Positions 42,175 to 53,214 of a DNA stretch of 64,000 nt are shown piece by piece. The stretch lies in NCBI GenBank assembly GCA_032433765.1, contig JAVIAB010000092.1, positions 63,612,493 to 63,676,492 of the forward strand, read 5' to 3'. How positions within the stretch are numbered: the first letter of the stretch is position 1; each line of letters begins with the position of its first letter. The translations under genes and the position numbers were made by a program. Below the pieces are notes generated by a model that saw only the letters and a program-made list of their open reading frames with translations, had not been told where the DNA came from and did not search any database. Origin of the DNA: Megaustenia siamemsis. Taxonomy: Eukaryota > Mollusca > Gastropoda > Stylommatophora > Ariophantidae.

Positions 42175-44200
42175 TCACCATCATCATCGAGTGCCGTCTC
42201 CGCAACGAAGGTTGGCTACCATGGAGCGTCATTCTGCTCCGTCTCTTGCTTTGATGGTGCAGGTTGTCATAGGCTGATTTGTCCATCTTTTGATGTTACT
42301 CGTCCATGTTAGTCTTGGTCTGCCTCTGCCTCTTTTACCTTGTATTTTCCCCTCCAGGATTACTTTTAGTAGGCTGTCGTGTGTTTTAACATAGCCCAAA
42401 AAACGCATTTGTCTTGTTTGAATTGTGCTCTTTTCATTTTTAGTTGTTTTAAGACTTCATCGTTTGTTTTCTTTTTTTCTTCCATCCAATTCTACCTATT
42501 CTTCTATATATCCACATTTCATAGCCTTCAATTCTCTGTTCTGTTTTCTTGTCAAAGATCCATGTTTCTGCACCATATAGGAATATTGAGAAGATGTAAC
42601 ATTTTGCTATTCTTAGTTTTAGCCCTGGTGTTATTTGTTTTGACGTTAGTATGTTCTTCATGACATTAAAATTACTTTTTGCCATTCAAATTCTTTTGTT
42701 TATTTCAGTTGTAAATTTTCCATCACTGGTTATAGTATGTCCAAGGTAGTTGTAGTTCTGAACTATCTCCAGGTGTATTCCTTCAATTTTGATATCCACT
42801 TGTGGGTTTTGAGTATTTTCTTTGTTTATGATCATAGTTTTAGTCTTTTTGATATTCATATCTAGTCCATATGTCATGTTTATTTAATCAAGTAATTGTT
42901 GTAGATCTTTAGGATTTTCTGCTAGTAGTACAGTATCGTCAGCATATCTTAGGCTATTGATTATCTTTCCATTAATTTGTAGGCCTGGCATCTCTATGAT
43001 GTTTTTAAAATGTTGCTTAGTGTATAGATTGAACAAGCTTTGTGATAGGATGCATCCCTGTCTTACTCCTCTTTTTATATCAATGGGTGTAGAGTTCTCT
43101 TTGTTATATTTTATTATTGCTGTTTGCTCCCAGTATAGATTACATATTAGTCGTATGTCCATGTCATCTAGATGTATCTCTTTTAGGCATTTATAAGTTG
43201 TTTGTGGTGTACTTTATCAAAAACTTTGGTGTAGTCTATGAAGCAGGCATATATTGGTTTGTTTACTTCGGTGTACTTTTCGATAAATGTTCTCATGCAG
43301 AATATGGCTTCTTTTTTCCCGCTATTTTTCCTAAATCCAAATTGCTGCTCATCTAATTTAGTATTGATTTTATTCTGAATCCTTCCTTGTATAACTTTTA
43401 GCAAGATTTTCGTAACATGGCTCATTAGGCTTATTGTTCTAAATCACTGCATTCAACTGCACCATTCTTTTTAGGCAATGCAATGAAAGTTGATGTTTTT
43501 AGTTCATTTGGTATGTATCTTGTATGGCATATGTCGTTGCATATGTCTATAATCACCTCAATGCCAAAATCTTCTAGCCTGTATCATCTCAATCTGTATG
43601 CTGTCAGGTCCTGCTGCTTTTCCCTTTGTAATATTGTTTTTATAGCTTTTTCGATCTCAGATTTTAAGATTTTATAGCCTGATGTACATTTTATAACTGG
43701 TTTCTTGTCCCTTTGATCATGAAATAGTTCTGTTATATATTCCTGCCATCTATCTATAATATCTTTATTGTCTATTAGCATTTTTCCTTTTTTGTCTGCA
43801 ATGCATCCACCTTCTGTGGCTTTTTTATTTTTATTAGTCATTCTCTTTATTTCTGTGTGCATTCCTCTTAAGTCTTGTTTGCTTTCTATAGTTTCTATTT
43901 CTATACATTTTTGGCTGAGCCAGTCTTCTTTTGCCTTTTTGCACATTTTGCGTATTTCATTATCTATTTTATTGTAATGGGCAGTGTTCTTCGCTTGTCT
44001 CCTTTCTTCCATTTTTTCTAAGATGGTGTTAGTTATCCATTTTTGTTTTTTGTTCTTTTCTCTTTTGGGTAAGGTGTCGCAGGTTTCTAGTATGTTTTGC
44101 TTTATGTATTGCCATTGGGTTGTTACTTTTTCATCAGGATTTTCTCTTCTGTATTGTTCAATTCCTTCTTCTAGCAGCTTCTGGTATGTGTTCTTTACTT
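42175..44200 (-). mobile_element. LINE-C copy, 2 kb, most complete of its family
   Basis: Minus strand, with an (ATG)n tail at 42178-42189. In element order: a lysine-rich linker (MEERRQAKNTAHYNKIDNEI), SVTKILLKVIQGR-type, LDEQQFGFRKNSGKKEAI, YACFIDYTKVFDKVHHKQLI (first RT Asp), GVRQGCILSQSLFNLYTKQH and NSLRYADDTVLLAENPKDLQ (Y-A-D-D intact). The C-terminus with YGAETWIFDKKTEQRIEGYE and GRIGWKKKRKQ follows. Several frameshifts. No endonuclease domain was seen before the break at about 44200. Confidence 0.9.
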
Positions 44201-44210
44201 GTATAGTATC

Positions 44211-44398
44211 ATCATCATCATCATCATCATGTGCATTACCGGTTGGCGTAGGTGATCATGTCCCTCCACAATTTTCTATCTACAGTGCATCGTATCAGTT
44301 CTGTTGTTGACTGTTTTCCATGCCATGACACTAAGCTATCCAGTATTTTCTCTCTTTGTCTTCCGCGATCTCTTTTACCTTTTATTTTGCCAGTTGTC
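44211..44398 (-). mobile_element. LINE-A fragment, extreme 3' end
   Basis: The minus strand reads TTGKIKGKRDRGRQREKILD, SLVSWHGKQSTTELIRCTVD, RKLWRDMITYANR, with an (ATG)n tail at 44211-44230. It passes without a gap or frame change into the 36 bp minisatellite. Confidence 0.9.
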
Positions 44399-45105
44399 AC
44401 CTCCGTTTGGGTGATGTCCTCATTTCCTCTCATTACTTCCATTTGGGTGTCTTCTTCATTTCCTTTCATTACCTCCATTTGGGTGATGTCCTCATTTCCT
44501 CTTATTACCTCCGTTTTGGTGTCTTCTTCATTTCCTCTCATTACCTCCATTTGGGCGTCTTCTTCATTTCCCCTCATTAACTCCATTTGGGCGTCTTCTT
44601 CATTTCCCCTCATTACCTCCATTTGGGCGTCTTCTTCATTTCCCCTCATTACCTCCACTTGGGCGTCTTCTCCATTTCCCCTCATTACCTCCATTTGGGT
44701 GTCTTCTTCATTTCCTCTCATTACCTCTATTTGAATGTCGTTTCCATTTCCTCTCATTACCTCTATTTGAATGTCGTTTCCATTTCCTCTCATTACCTCT
44801 ATTTGAATGTCGTCTTCATTTCCTCTCATTACCTCCATTTGGGTGTTGTCTTCATTTCCTCTCATTACATCCATTTGGGTGTTGTCTTCATTTCCTCTCA
44901 TTACCTCCATTTGGGCGTCTTCTTCATTTCCCCTCATTACCTCCATTTGGGCGTCTTCTTCAATTCCTCTCATTACCTCCATTTGGGCGTCTTCTTCATT
45001 TCCCCTCATTACCTCCATTTGGGCGTCTTCTTCATTTCCCCTCATTACCTCCATTTGGGCGTCTTCTTCATTTCTTAATATTACCCCAAATCGGGTGTCT
45101 TCTTT
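44399..45105. repeat. Minisatellite, 36 bp unit, about 19-20 copies
   Basis: Units of cctctcattacctccatttg plus ggtgtcttcttcattt. On the minus strand they read as 12-residue repeats (EVMRGNEEDAQM) in frame with the LINE-A end, giving a 272-residue frame (44236-45054). All length changes are multiples of three. I regard the frame as a by-product. Confidence 0.95.
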
Positions 45106-45169
45106 ATTTCCTGTATTACCCCGACTCCTCTGACAATCATTATCTTGTGACGCTGCTATAGATTTTCCA

Positions 45170-45173
<4 letters not shown>

Positions 45174-45209
<36 letters not shown>
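45174..45209. repeat. (CT)n microsatellite
   Basis: About 17 CT units. Confidence 0.97.
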
Positions 45210-45215
<6 letters not shown>

Positions 45216-46260
45216 GGGCTACCTACACAACACAAGATATTCCATCCAGGTGGACAAACCATTTCATTTGTTTTCTCTGTGTTCACTTCAAGACTGATTC
45301 AATTCCGATTCCTATTCTTATGTCGTCTTGTCTAATTCTGTTACTTCATGTCACTTTCGCTGTGTTGCGAATCATTTCTGCGGTGACTAATTCCCACTGG
45401 TTACGAGTGAGCTTGTCTGGCTCTGGTAGGTAATACATTTATTAAACACAAGTTGTTACTTAAATCTACAACTGAGAATGAACTCTGGAAATATGTTGTT
45501 GGGTTAGAGATTTGAGTTGCTGTCTAAAGTTTAAGCTTGTGTATAAATCGTATCAGTATAAATGGGTTGTAGTTTAAATCAAATTAGGCGAGGGGGACCC
45601 CTGTGCACACGGCTGCCAGGGAAAAACGGATTAACACGCAAAATTCCGTTCCTAGTCTCTAGGGACTTCGTCAGAGGTAAGGCTGGCGAACCAAAAAAAA
45701 AATCAAATTAAAGACAGGTTGTAGTAGAACATGAACATGATTTTAATGTGACTCATCATATTTCGATACGGGTGTACTACTCCTACTTTCACACGTCAGA
45801 AAATTTACATCAGAGTAAAAACAAACACAAAGAACGAAACGCATAAAATCCACGAGAGGAGAAAAGTAAATAACCTTGGCCTACTGAGCGATGGGTTGGA
45901 GAGCAACATGAAAGTATGTGTCGAACATGGGAGTACTACTTTTCAAATTCTGTAAGTCTGTTTCAGTGTTATATATATATATAAAAAAGAAAGGTTAAAT
46001 ACTAGGAACACGATTCATAGCTCACATAAAGAGCAAAATAAATAACATTGACCTACATGAGCAATGAACTGTTTTAAGACATAGGGCGCTGTGTCAAACA
46101 GCCAAATATCGTGAAACGAAATTAATGTAGTTCTTAGATATTCCTGTTTAATTCTTTAAATGGTGAATTATTCTGTTAGTTTCGTTAAAATTATCCGATT
46201 TGTAATTTGTGAAGTAAAATGTAACCAACTGTAAACTTCTTTATAATTTTTGTTCGTAAT
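45210..46260. other. No gene; GC-richer block near 45590-45700
   Basis: The block with gggacccctgtgcacacggc and ggacttcgtcagaggtaagg is unlike its AT-rich surroundings and could be a repeat, but no second copy is in the window. Confidence 0.35.
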
Positions 46261-46266
46261 TATATA

Positions 46267-46591
46267 GGGTGTTTATAAAGTCTCACTACACTTGGTATCT
46301 AGGTCAATTTGAAAAAAAATGTTTATGACGTCATCACAATATGTGCTCAATGGTAAGTTCACTTGTTGCGACAGTTTTCTTAATGACTTGTCTGGACTTT
46401 AAGGATTCTGTCTTGGATATCTAACATATTTCATCATTCACAGCAGGCCTACCAGATCGTCATTTCCAGTAGCAATAAACTTATTCAACAAATTTCATTG
46501 ACAGTGGGAGCACATATTGTGATGACGTCATAAACATTTTTTTTTCAAATTGACCTAGATACCAAGTGTAGTGAGACTTTATAAACACCTG
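46267..46591. mobile_element. MITE with 82-84 bp terminal inverted repeats
   Basis: The left arm 46267-46348 (gggtgtttataaagtctcac ... atgtgctc) is complementary to the right arm 46508-46591 with almost no mismatches, one T-run length difference aside. TA lies at 46265-46266 and 46592-46593. The 325 bp length, absence of coding and TA flanks point to a non-autonomous Tc1/mariner-type element. Near-identity of the arms suggests recent activity. Its ends are unlike those of the 28-31 kb transposon. Confidence 0.9.
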
Positions 46592-46612
46592 TAGTTTGTT
46601 TAAATGCAAATC

Positions 46613-46868
46613 GAGCCGCGATAGCTCAGTTGTTAGTGAACAGAACTACAAAGGACAAGAGGTAGGGTTCGATCCCAACCGACAGCTTCCGGGTTCACCC
46701 GGCCTTAAATGGGTACCGGATTTTTTTCTGGGAAAGTAAAGCGGCACGGACGTAATACCGATCACATTACCCCCAAAAATCATGTGCTGAAGGTCTGTAA
46801 AATTTATGGTCACTAACACCATATTCCCTATACGCCACGTGGCGTGACGGGGTTCTTTACTTTATTTT
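46613..46868 (+). mobile_element. SINE-S1 copy
   Basis: Complete plus-strand copy from gagccgcgatagctcagttg to gtgacggggttctttac and a T-rich tail, 20 bp right of the MITE. Confidence 0.92.
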
Positions 46869-47505
46869 TTACTTTAAATGTAAATCAAAGTACAGAGATA
46901 CATGAAAATGTAAGTAATGGGGTGAGATATTATTTGAGCATAAGACTTTTGAATCAGCAGGAACGTGAGTCAGGATTTAAAGTGTTAGGATGAGCACCTG
47001 AGGTGACAAAACAAGACGAAACTAAACTCTTCATGGCGTTCTATTTTTTTTACCGATAAACTTTTATGTCATTGAATATCACACTACGTTTACTGTCAGT
47101 TTGTATGTTACATATGATAAATATAACATAAGCATAACACTATAATTTTATATATTTAATATCTGGTCTTGGCAAGGACTGTAGATATTGTAGTTTGTCC
47201 GCACCGTTTTAATGTCAGTTCCTTCATCGTTGACAGTCTTAAATTGGTCCAGCAGATCGATGGTTTTTGTTGAGCACTTTTCTATTGCTGATACGATCTT
47301 TGTAAGATTCATTACAGTATCCTTCTATACCATCTCATTTCCATATTCTGTATTCTTCTTTGAAGACCAGCAGTGAGAATTCATGTTCACAATCAGGTAG
47401 AAATACAGATACAATGAACATTGTTCATAATAATATGATCCTTGCTGTTAAGGAGATGTTTCAGCTTTCCCATATGTGCTTTAGTCCCATCAATGCTATC
47501 ATTCT
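46869..47505. other. No recognised feature
   Basis: AT-rich DNA. No repeat or coding match. Confidence 0.4.
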
Positions 47506-47900
47506 TTTTCTTCTTCTCTCCTTCATCATTTGTATTTCAGCGTCGAGGGGAGATATTTGCGTTCTTTTGCTCTTCTGTTCATCTACTATTATGTTTCCTA
47601 GTGTTTTTAATATTCCATCAATCCATCTTTTTCATGGTCGGTCCTTGGGTCTGGCTGGTGTTCTCGCAACGTCTATTGAAGGCACATTTTGTTGTTCTTT
47701 CTGCCTTATCACATGGCCAAACAATTGTATCTTTTGTTTCTTTATATATTCCATGACGTGGATTATTCTTAACTTTTTTCTCAGCATGTGCAATTTTATC
47801 TGATACTTCTGGTTTTGATCCTTTGTCAATGACAGAAGATTCTAGATAATGTAATCTTTTGACATTTTTTTCAAGTGACTCTGTTTGCACAGCTTATGTT
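47506..47900 (-). mobile_element. LINE-D fragment, C-terminus
   Basis: Minus-strand readings IKKQKIQLFGHVIRQKEQQN VPSIDVART and TQGPTMKKMD match LINE-D with frameshifts. It has the same 3' flank (tatttcagcgtcgaggggag) as 31340. Confidence 0.75.
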
Positions 47901-48159
47901 CAACAATTATTGATCGTTATATTTTCACTTTAGTTACCGTTGTTTTCTTATTACATTTATTAAATTTGTATCTAGGGTATAAAAACGTTTTTAAAAACCC
48001 TAAAGCCGTCAGCTTAAATGTTCACAGATGAAATAGAACTAAATCATTGCGTAGTCTTCTACGCATTTCTTTGTCTTTTTCAGCCTAGTTGGTATCTAGT
48101 GTTTTTTTTTTTCTATTAAATATATACGGCGGAAGAAAATGTTTAGAACAAAGAGAATA

Positions 48160-48610
48160 GTAAAGGTAAAGTACGAGACTTGAACCGGCGTCTTAGCACG
48201 CGAGTTTACACCCATATGTGCTCGGCCGCCTATCCAGAAATGTTCGGATATTTCTGGATAGGCGGCCGAGCACATATGGGTCTGGGTGAGCAATGGAAAA
48301 GTGTCGTCGCAAGCATCGAAACTCAGATGCGAGGCGACATTCCTCACCTTCCCAGGGTAATACTCTGGTACCCATTTCTGCCAACGGCTGGGTCGACCGT
48401 GGGGGTATTTTATTTTTTGTTAATTTTTTTTCCAACCACGAGTACAATTCACAACCCATTTCTGCCAACGGCTGGGTCGACCGTGGGGGTATTTTATTAT
48501 TATTATGTTTTTTTTTCGACCACGAGTACAATTCACACTGCTCCCAGCGGGAATCGAACACGGGTTGTCCAGTCAGATGGTTTTCCCAACTAGGCTACCG
48601 AGGCCCCCAA
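48160..48610 (-). mobile_element. tRNA-like SINE-S2/S3 composite with palindrome and duplication
   Basis: In complement, 48538-48608 is a tRNA-like head (tcggtagcctagttgggaaa; gtgttcgattcccgc). A body segment of about 85 bp (cccatttctgccaacggctg ... gagtacaattcaca) is present twice, at 48377-48453 and 48455-48535. The other end (48165-48240) holds a second tRNA-like unit (complement ggccgagcacatatgggtgt; gccggttcaagtctcg), also seen at 1863-1922. A perfect palindrome joins the two. Confidence 0.7.
48210..48281. repeat. Perfect palindrome, 32 bp arms, 8 bp loop
   Basis: Arm 48210-48241 starts acccatatgtgctcggccgc. Arm 48250-48281 is its exact complement. The loop is gttcggat. The arms contain the tRNA-like A-box region of the adjoining SINE. 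Confidence 0.97.
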
Positions 48611-48921
48611 AAATAGAATATATGAAGGTAAAGAATTCAAGAAACGATTCACTGGTCGTGGGTTAAAATATAGGGATATTTGCTTTGACTTCATGCATCA
48701 GTTGCTCGAATAAAAACGTGCCTGAGCACGGAGTATATCCGTGGAGGCCTATACTTCGTTTGTTAAATGTCGCGAGTTGCGTTCTGCAAGATTCACGTGC
48801 CAGTTAACAACAAGAATACAGAACCGGTTTGTTTAATTGGATGCTTGAACTTTTGCGTGATAAAGGAGAGTTGTGTACAATCAGAAATATACGGGTTTTG
48901 GTTATTGTTATTCTCTTAGTA

Positions 48922-49003
48922 GACAGTAAAGGTCTGTGCCATCTTACACCGTCTTACTTTCCCGGAGAAAATCCCTGGTGCCCATTTTTAGAGGCTGGGT
49001 GAA
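48922..49003 (-). repeat. SINE-S1 fragment, diverged
   Basis: Contains 'cttactttcccggagaaaat', 'ctggtgcccattttta' and 'ggctgggtgaa', the central block of SINE-S1. Confidence 0.55.
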
Positions 49004-49007
49004 TATC

Positions 49008-49130
49008 ATCAGTCTAATAAGAGAAAAGAGCTCTCTTCAATTTAGAAATGTTTGCCTAATAAGAAAAGAGCTCTCATCAATTTAGAAATATATATCTAAG
49101 AATAAAAGAGCTCCCATCAATTAGAAATTA
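49008..49130. repeat. Short tandem repeat, about 42 bp, three copies
   Basis: Units of ctaataagagaaaagagctc with tcttcaatttagaaatg. The third copy is shorter. Confidence 0.8.
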
Positions 49131-49369
49131 AACACAAACCACAGTCAGTAAAGTGCACCAACCGCTATCATAGCTAAAGCTGTCATTCAAATGATTCATT
49201 TAGACAGCCAGACTTCGTATCATGTATGAATTGTCTACTTAATTTGTGATTAACCTAACTGTTCTTTTGAACGCCGAACTCATTCCCCTGATGTTATTGT
49301 CGATTGTTCTTTCATAATATGTTATAGCATGGAAGATCAACTACAGACATGATTTTCTCTTTACGTTTA

Positions 49370-50645
49370 CTTCTAGAGAAATCTAACAAGCAGGAAACGC
49401 CTCTCTACATCGTCTTTATTGAACTTACAAAAGCCTTTGACCTTGTTAGCAGGAACAGTCTCTTCAAAATACTATCTCTAAAATAGGCTACCCTTATACT
49501 CTGCTGATGCTAGTTAAATCGTTTCATGAATATGGAGGGTACCATTCAATACGACGGCAGTACATCACAACTCTTCAACATACACAGTGGTGTCAAGAAA
49601 GGATGCGCTCTTGCTCCGACCCTATTTGGAACCTTCTTCGCTATTCGATTAAAACATGCATTCTCAAATGTGAAAGAAGGAGTCTATCTTCATACTAGAT
49701 CTGATGGTCGGTTGTTCAATCTCGCAAGTCTAAAGGCATGATCCAAAATCAGACATATTACTATTAGAGACCTGTTATTTGCTGATGATTCTGCTCTTGT
49801 CACGTAAAGTCAGGAAGAACGCCAGCGCATGATCGCTTTTCGCATGCCTGCAGAAACTTGGGTCTAACGATAAGTTTATAGAAAACTAATATACTGGGTC
49901 AGGACGTTGAAGAAACACCTGTCATGTTTATCGACAACTACAAACTTGATGTTGTGCAGCAGTATAACTACCTGGGGTCCATCATCAACGACAAACTATC
50001 TTTAAATACAAAAATTGACACCCGCATTGGTAAAGCTTTTACCATCTTCACCCGTATTTCTAGACGTCTTTGACAAAACAGTAAACTGACAATTAAAACA
50101 AAGCCAGGAGTTTACAATGCCTGCATCATTAATATCCTCGTGTATACAGCGATTCATGGACAACTTATGCAAAGCAGAAAAGAAGGTTAAATGCATTCCA
50201 TATGCAATATTTTGCGCCGTTTTCTTGGTATCACCTGGAAAGACAAAGTGACAACATGGAAGTCCTTACGCACACAAGCATCCCGAACATCTACACGCTG
50301 CTCAAACAACGTAGGTTACGCTGGCTTAGTCACATATACCGTATGAAAGATGGCCACATACCAAAAGATATACTTTATGGACAATTAACATATGGCAAAA
50401 GAACTAGGGGCGCCCAAAACTTTGATTTATAGACGTGTGTGAACGTGACACGAAGACTCTGGGCATAAACCCTGCAGGCTGGAAAGAAGTTGCTGCAGAC
50501 TGCAATCTTTGGAAACACACCTCAAAGCTCCAACTCAAACAAGAACCAGACATAGCAAAACTAGAATAAACTGCGAAACAAAAGAAAGGATGACATTTCA
50601 AGGGGAGCTGCAAAACACATAGTCAACTATGCTGACGGAGTATGA
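49370..50645 (+). mobile_element. LINE-E copy, reverse transcriptase and C-terminus
   Basis: The plus-strand frames read, in order, LYIVFIELTKAFDLVSRNSL (RT block with the first Asp), HSGVKKGCALAPTLFGTFFA, RDLLFADDSALVT (F-A-D-D active site), QYNYLGSIINDKLSLNTKID, TRIGKAFTIF and LKQRRLRWLSHIYRMKDGHI PKDILYGQLTYGKRTRG, ending near LGINPAGWKEVAADCNLWKH. Multiple stops and shifts. LINE-E2 at 37905 is a relative. Confidence 0.88.
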
Positions 50646-50817
50646 CTATGTAGTGTAGTGTTTTTTATGTGTAATTGTGTCTATGGAAAGGGAGGAGGTG
50701 CGGGGGTTGAGGGATGAGTATGAGAGATTAATTTTGTTTCAGAATGTGCTGTATATTATAGTGGCTTGTACTTTGTGGATTTGAGAGACGTAAGTTCTTT
50801 TAGAATGTGATGTTTAC

Positions 50818-50860
<43 letters not shown>

Positions 50861-51522
50861 GAAAGTTCTTTTAGAATGCGTTGTGTACTTTAGTGGTTTA
50901 TATGTGAATGCATGTGGTGTGGGTGTGGATGTGAGGGACCAATATTCTTTCTGAACGTGTTGTGCGCTATAGTTGTGCGGAATAAGGAGCAGTGAATGTG
51001 AAGGGCGCTCATTACTTTCAAGTCGTTGACATGAGTCATGAATTGCCCATGAAGGTGGGGATTGTTAAATGCTAGTTGCGACGCCTTTCACGATAACCGC
51101 AAATATAAATTACCGTTCAAATGTTAATAGCATGTAACAGCGGTTAAGAAAAATACCTCCTGGCCTCAATGTTAGAGGTTCTCACATTATTATGTTACGG
51201 TCCTACTGATAATGAGATCGTCGTCAAGGAGCACATTTTCAGGAGAAGAATGCTCTTGTGGACTTTGTCTCGCTTGAGAATAAAAAAAACTATAACAGTA
51301 ACAGAAAAACATCGGATTGATAGTTAATATGATTGGCAACACGAATGTCTTTCTGAGTGTCCTTTCTATGAAAGCTTGAAGATACGGAGACGAAAAAAAG
51401 AAGAAAACAAAGTGCTTTGAGATTACTTTTTCCTATTTTGAAATTTATATTCTGTGGAATCAAATGAGTTTTTAAACTTTATACGCATAATACAGGATTG
51501 GGTTTTTATTTCTTCCACGTTT
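50646..51522. other. No gene; GT-rich stretch and (GA)n at 50819-50859
   Basis: Phrases such as aagttcttttagaatg recur at 50790 and 50865 around the GA run, a small local duplication. No coding signal. Confidence 0.5.
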
Positions 51523-52158
51523 TTACCCAAGTATATCTATCTTCAGCACACCTTCCTTTTTACCCAAGTGTGTCCATCATCAGCACACCTTGTACCCAGT
51601 GTATCCATCTTCAGCATATCTTTTACCCAAGTGTATCCATCTTCAGTATATCTTTTACACAAGTGTATCCATCTTCAGCATACCTTTTACCCAAGTGTAT
51701 CCATCTTCAGCATACAATTTACCCAAGTGTATCCATCTTCAGCATACCTTTTACCCAAGTGTATCCATCTTCAGCATACCTTTTACCCAAGTGTATCCAT
51801 CTTCAGCATACAATTTACCCAAGTGTATCCATCTTCAGCATACCTTTTACCCAAGTGTATCCATCTTCAGCATACCTTTTACCCAAGTGTATCCATCTTC
51901 AGCATACCTTTTACCCAAGTGTATCCATCTTCAGCATACCTTTTACCCAAGTGTATCCATCTTCAGCATACCTTTTACCCAAGTGTATCCATCTTCAGCA
52001 TACCTTTTACCCAAGTGTATCCATCTTCAGCATACCTTTTACCCAAGTGTATCCATCTTCAGCATACCTTTTACCCAAGTGTATCCATCTTCAGCATACC
52101 TCTTACCCAAGTGTATCCATCTTCAGCATACCTTTTACCCAAGTGCATACATCTTCAC
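51523..52158. repeat. Minisatellite, 32 bp unit, about 20 copies
   Basis: Units of cttttacccaagtgtatcca followed by tcttcagcatac. They are very homogeneous, apart from cctct/aattt variants. Because 32 is not a multiple of three, all three plus frames cycle through the same peptides and stay open for over 200 residues. Confidence 0.97.
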
Positions 52159-52477
52159 TTCCTTTACTACCTTGTTGTTTCCCATGACATTAGAGTAAAC
52201 CTTTCCCGGCACTCTCTTCCTCTTTCATCTGAGATGTAATTTGTATCGCAATCTGCTTGAAACTTTCTTTCCATGTTTACAGAGGTCTTGTCATTTGTTA
52301 CAGCAGTAGTCCTACTAAGCCGCAACGTCGTTTTGATTTTATAATGTCCCTAACCCTATGTAAAGCTATAACCACGCACTATTTATTTGATCTAAGCCCG
52401 ATCTCATGAAGGCTTCCTTTGATTTCTCCTCACTTTCGTCTTCCATCCACAGTTCACCTTATACCAGTTTCTTTAAT

Positions 52478-52732
52478 AAAAAAGAGTAAAGTACCCCTGT
52501 CACGCCAAGTGGCGTATAGGGAATATGGTGTTAGTGACCATAAATTTTACAGACCTTCGGCACATGATTTTTGGGTTAATGTGGTCGGTATTACGCCCGT
52601 GCCGCTTCACTTTCTCAGAAACAAATCCGGTACCCATTAAAGGCTGGGTGAACCCGGGGCCGTCGGTTGCGATCGAACCCTACCCCTTGTCCTTTGTAGT
52701 CCAGTTCACTAACCACTAAGCTATCACGGCTC
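52478..52732 (-). mobile_element. SINE-S1 copy with 14 bp target-site duplication
   Basis: Complete minus-strand copy. The flanks ccagtttctttaat at 52464-52477 and 52733-52746 are identical, defining the insertion exactly. Confidence 0.95.
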
Positions 52733-52799
52733 CCAGTTTCTTTAATGGTTACTTCATTTTGTCTCCCTCTGTATATATGGTTTGTCCAGCTCAAACAAG

Positions 52800-53060
52800 G
52801 GAGCCGCGATAGCTCAGTGGTTGGTGAACAGGACTACAAAGGACAAGAGGTAGGGTTCGATCCCAACCGACGGCTTCCGGGTTCACCCAGCCTTAAGTGG
52901 GTACCGGATTATTTCTGGGAAAGTAAAGCAAAACGGGCGTAATACCGATCACATTACCCCCAAAATCATGTGCTGAAGGTCTGTAAAATATATGGTCACT
53001 AACACCATCTTCCCAATACGCCACTTGGCTTGACGGGGTCTCTTTACTTTTTTTTTTTTA
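52800..53060 (+). mobile_element. SINE-S1 copy with target-site duplication
   Basis: Complete plus-strand copy from gagccgcgatagctcagtgg to gtctctttac and a T-rich tail. The flanks cagctcaaaca (left) and cagttcaaaca (right) form an 11 bp duplication with one mismatch. Confidence 0.95.
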
Positions 53061-53214
53061 CAGTTCAAACATCTGTCTGCTGTCTTTGTCAGCATTCCCC
53101 CAGGCTGCACTTGTCGAGTAGTGCTTTGTTTAAAATTACAAATTTAGTAATTTGTATTATTAAATTAGCAAACATATTTGGAGAACTTTTCTCATGTAGG
53201 TTGTATGAAACAAT

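Noticed and set aside
51454..52239. Three overlapping frames above 200 residues with YPSSAYLLPKCIHLQHT-type repeats
   Set aside because: The 32 bp unit cycles through all frames, giving the same peptides in each. No start context or domain.
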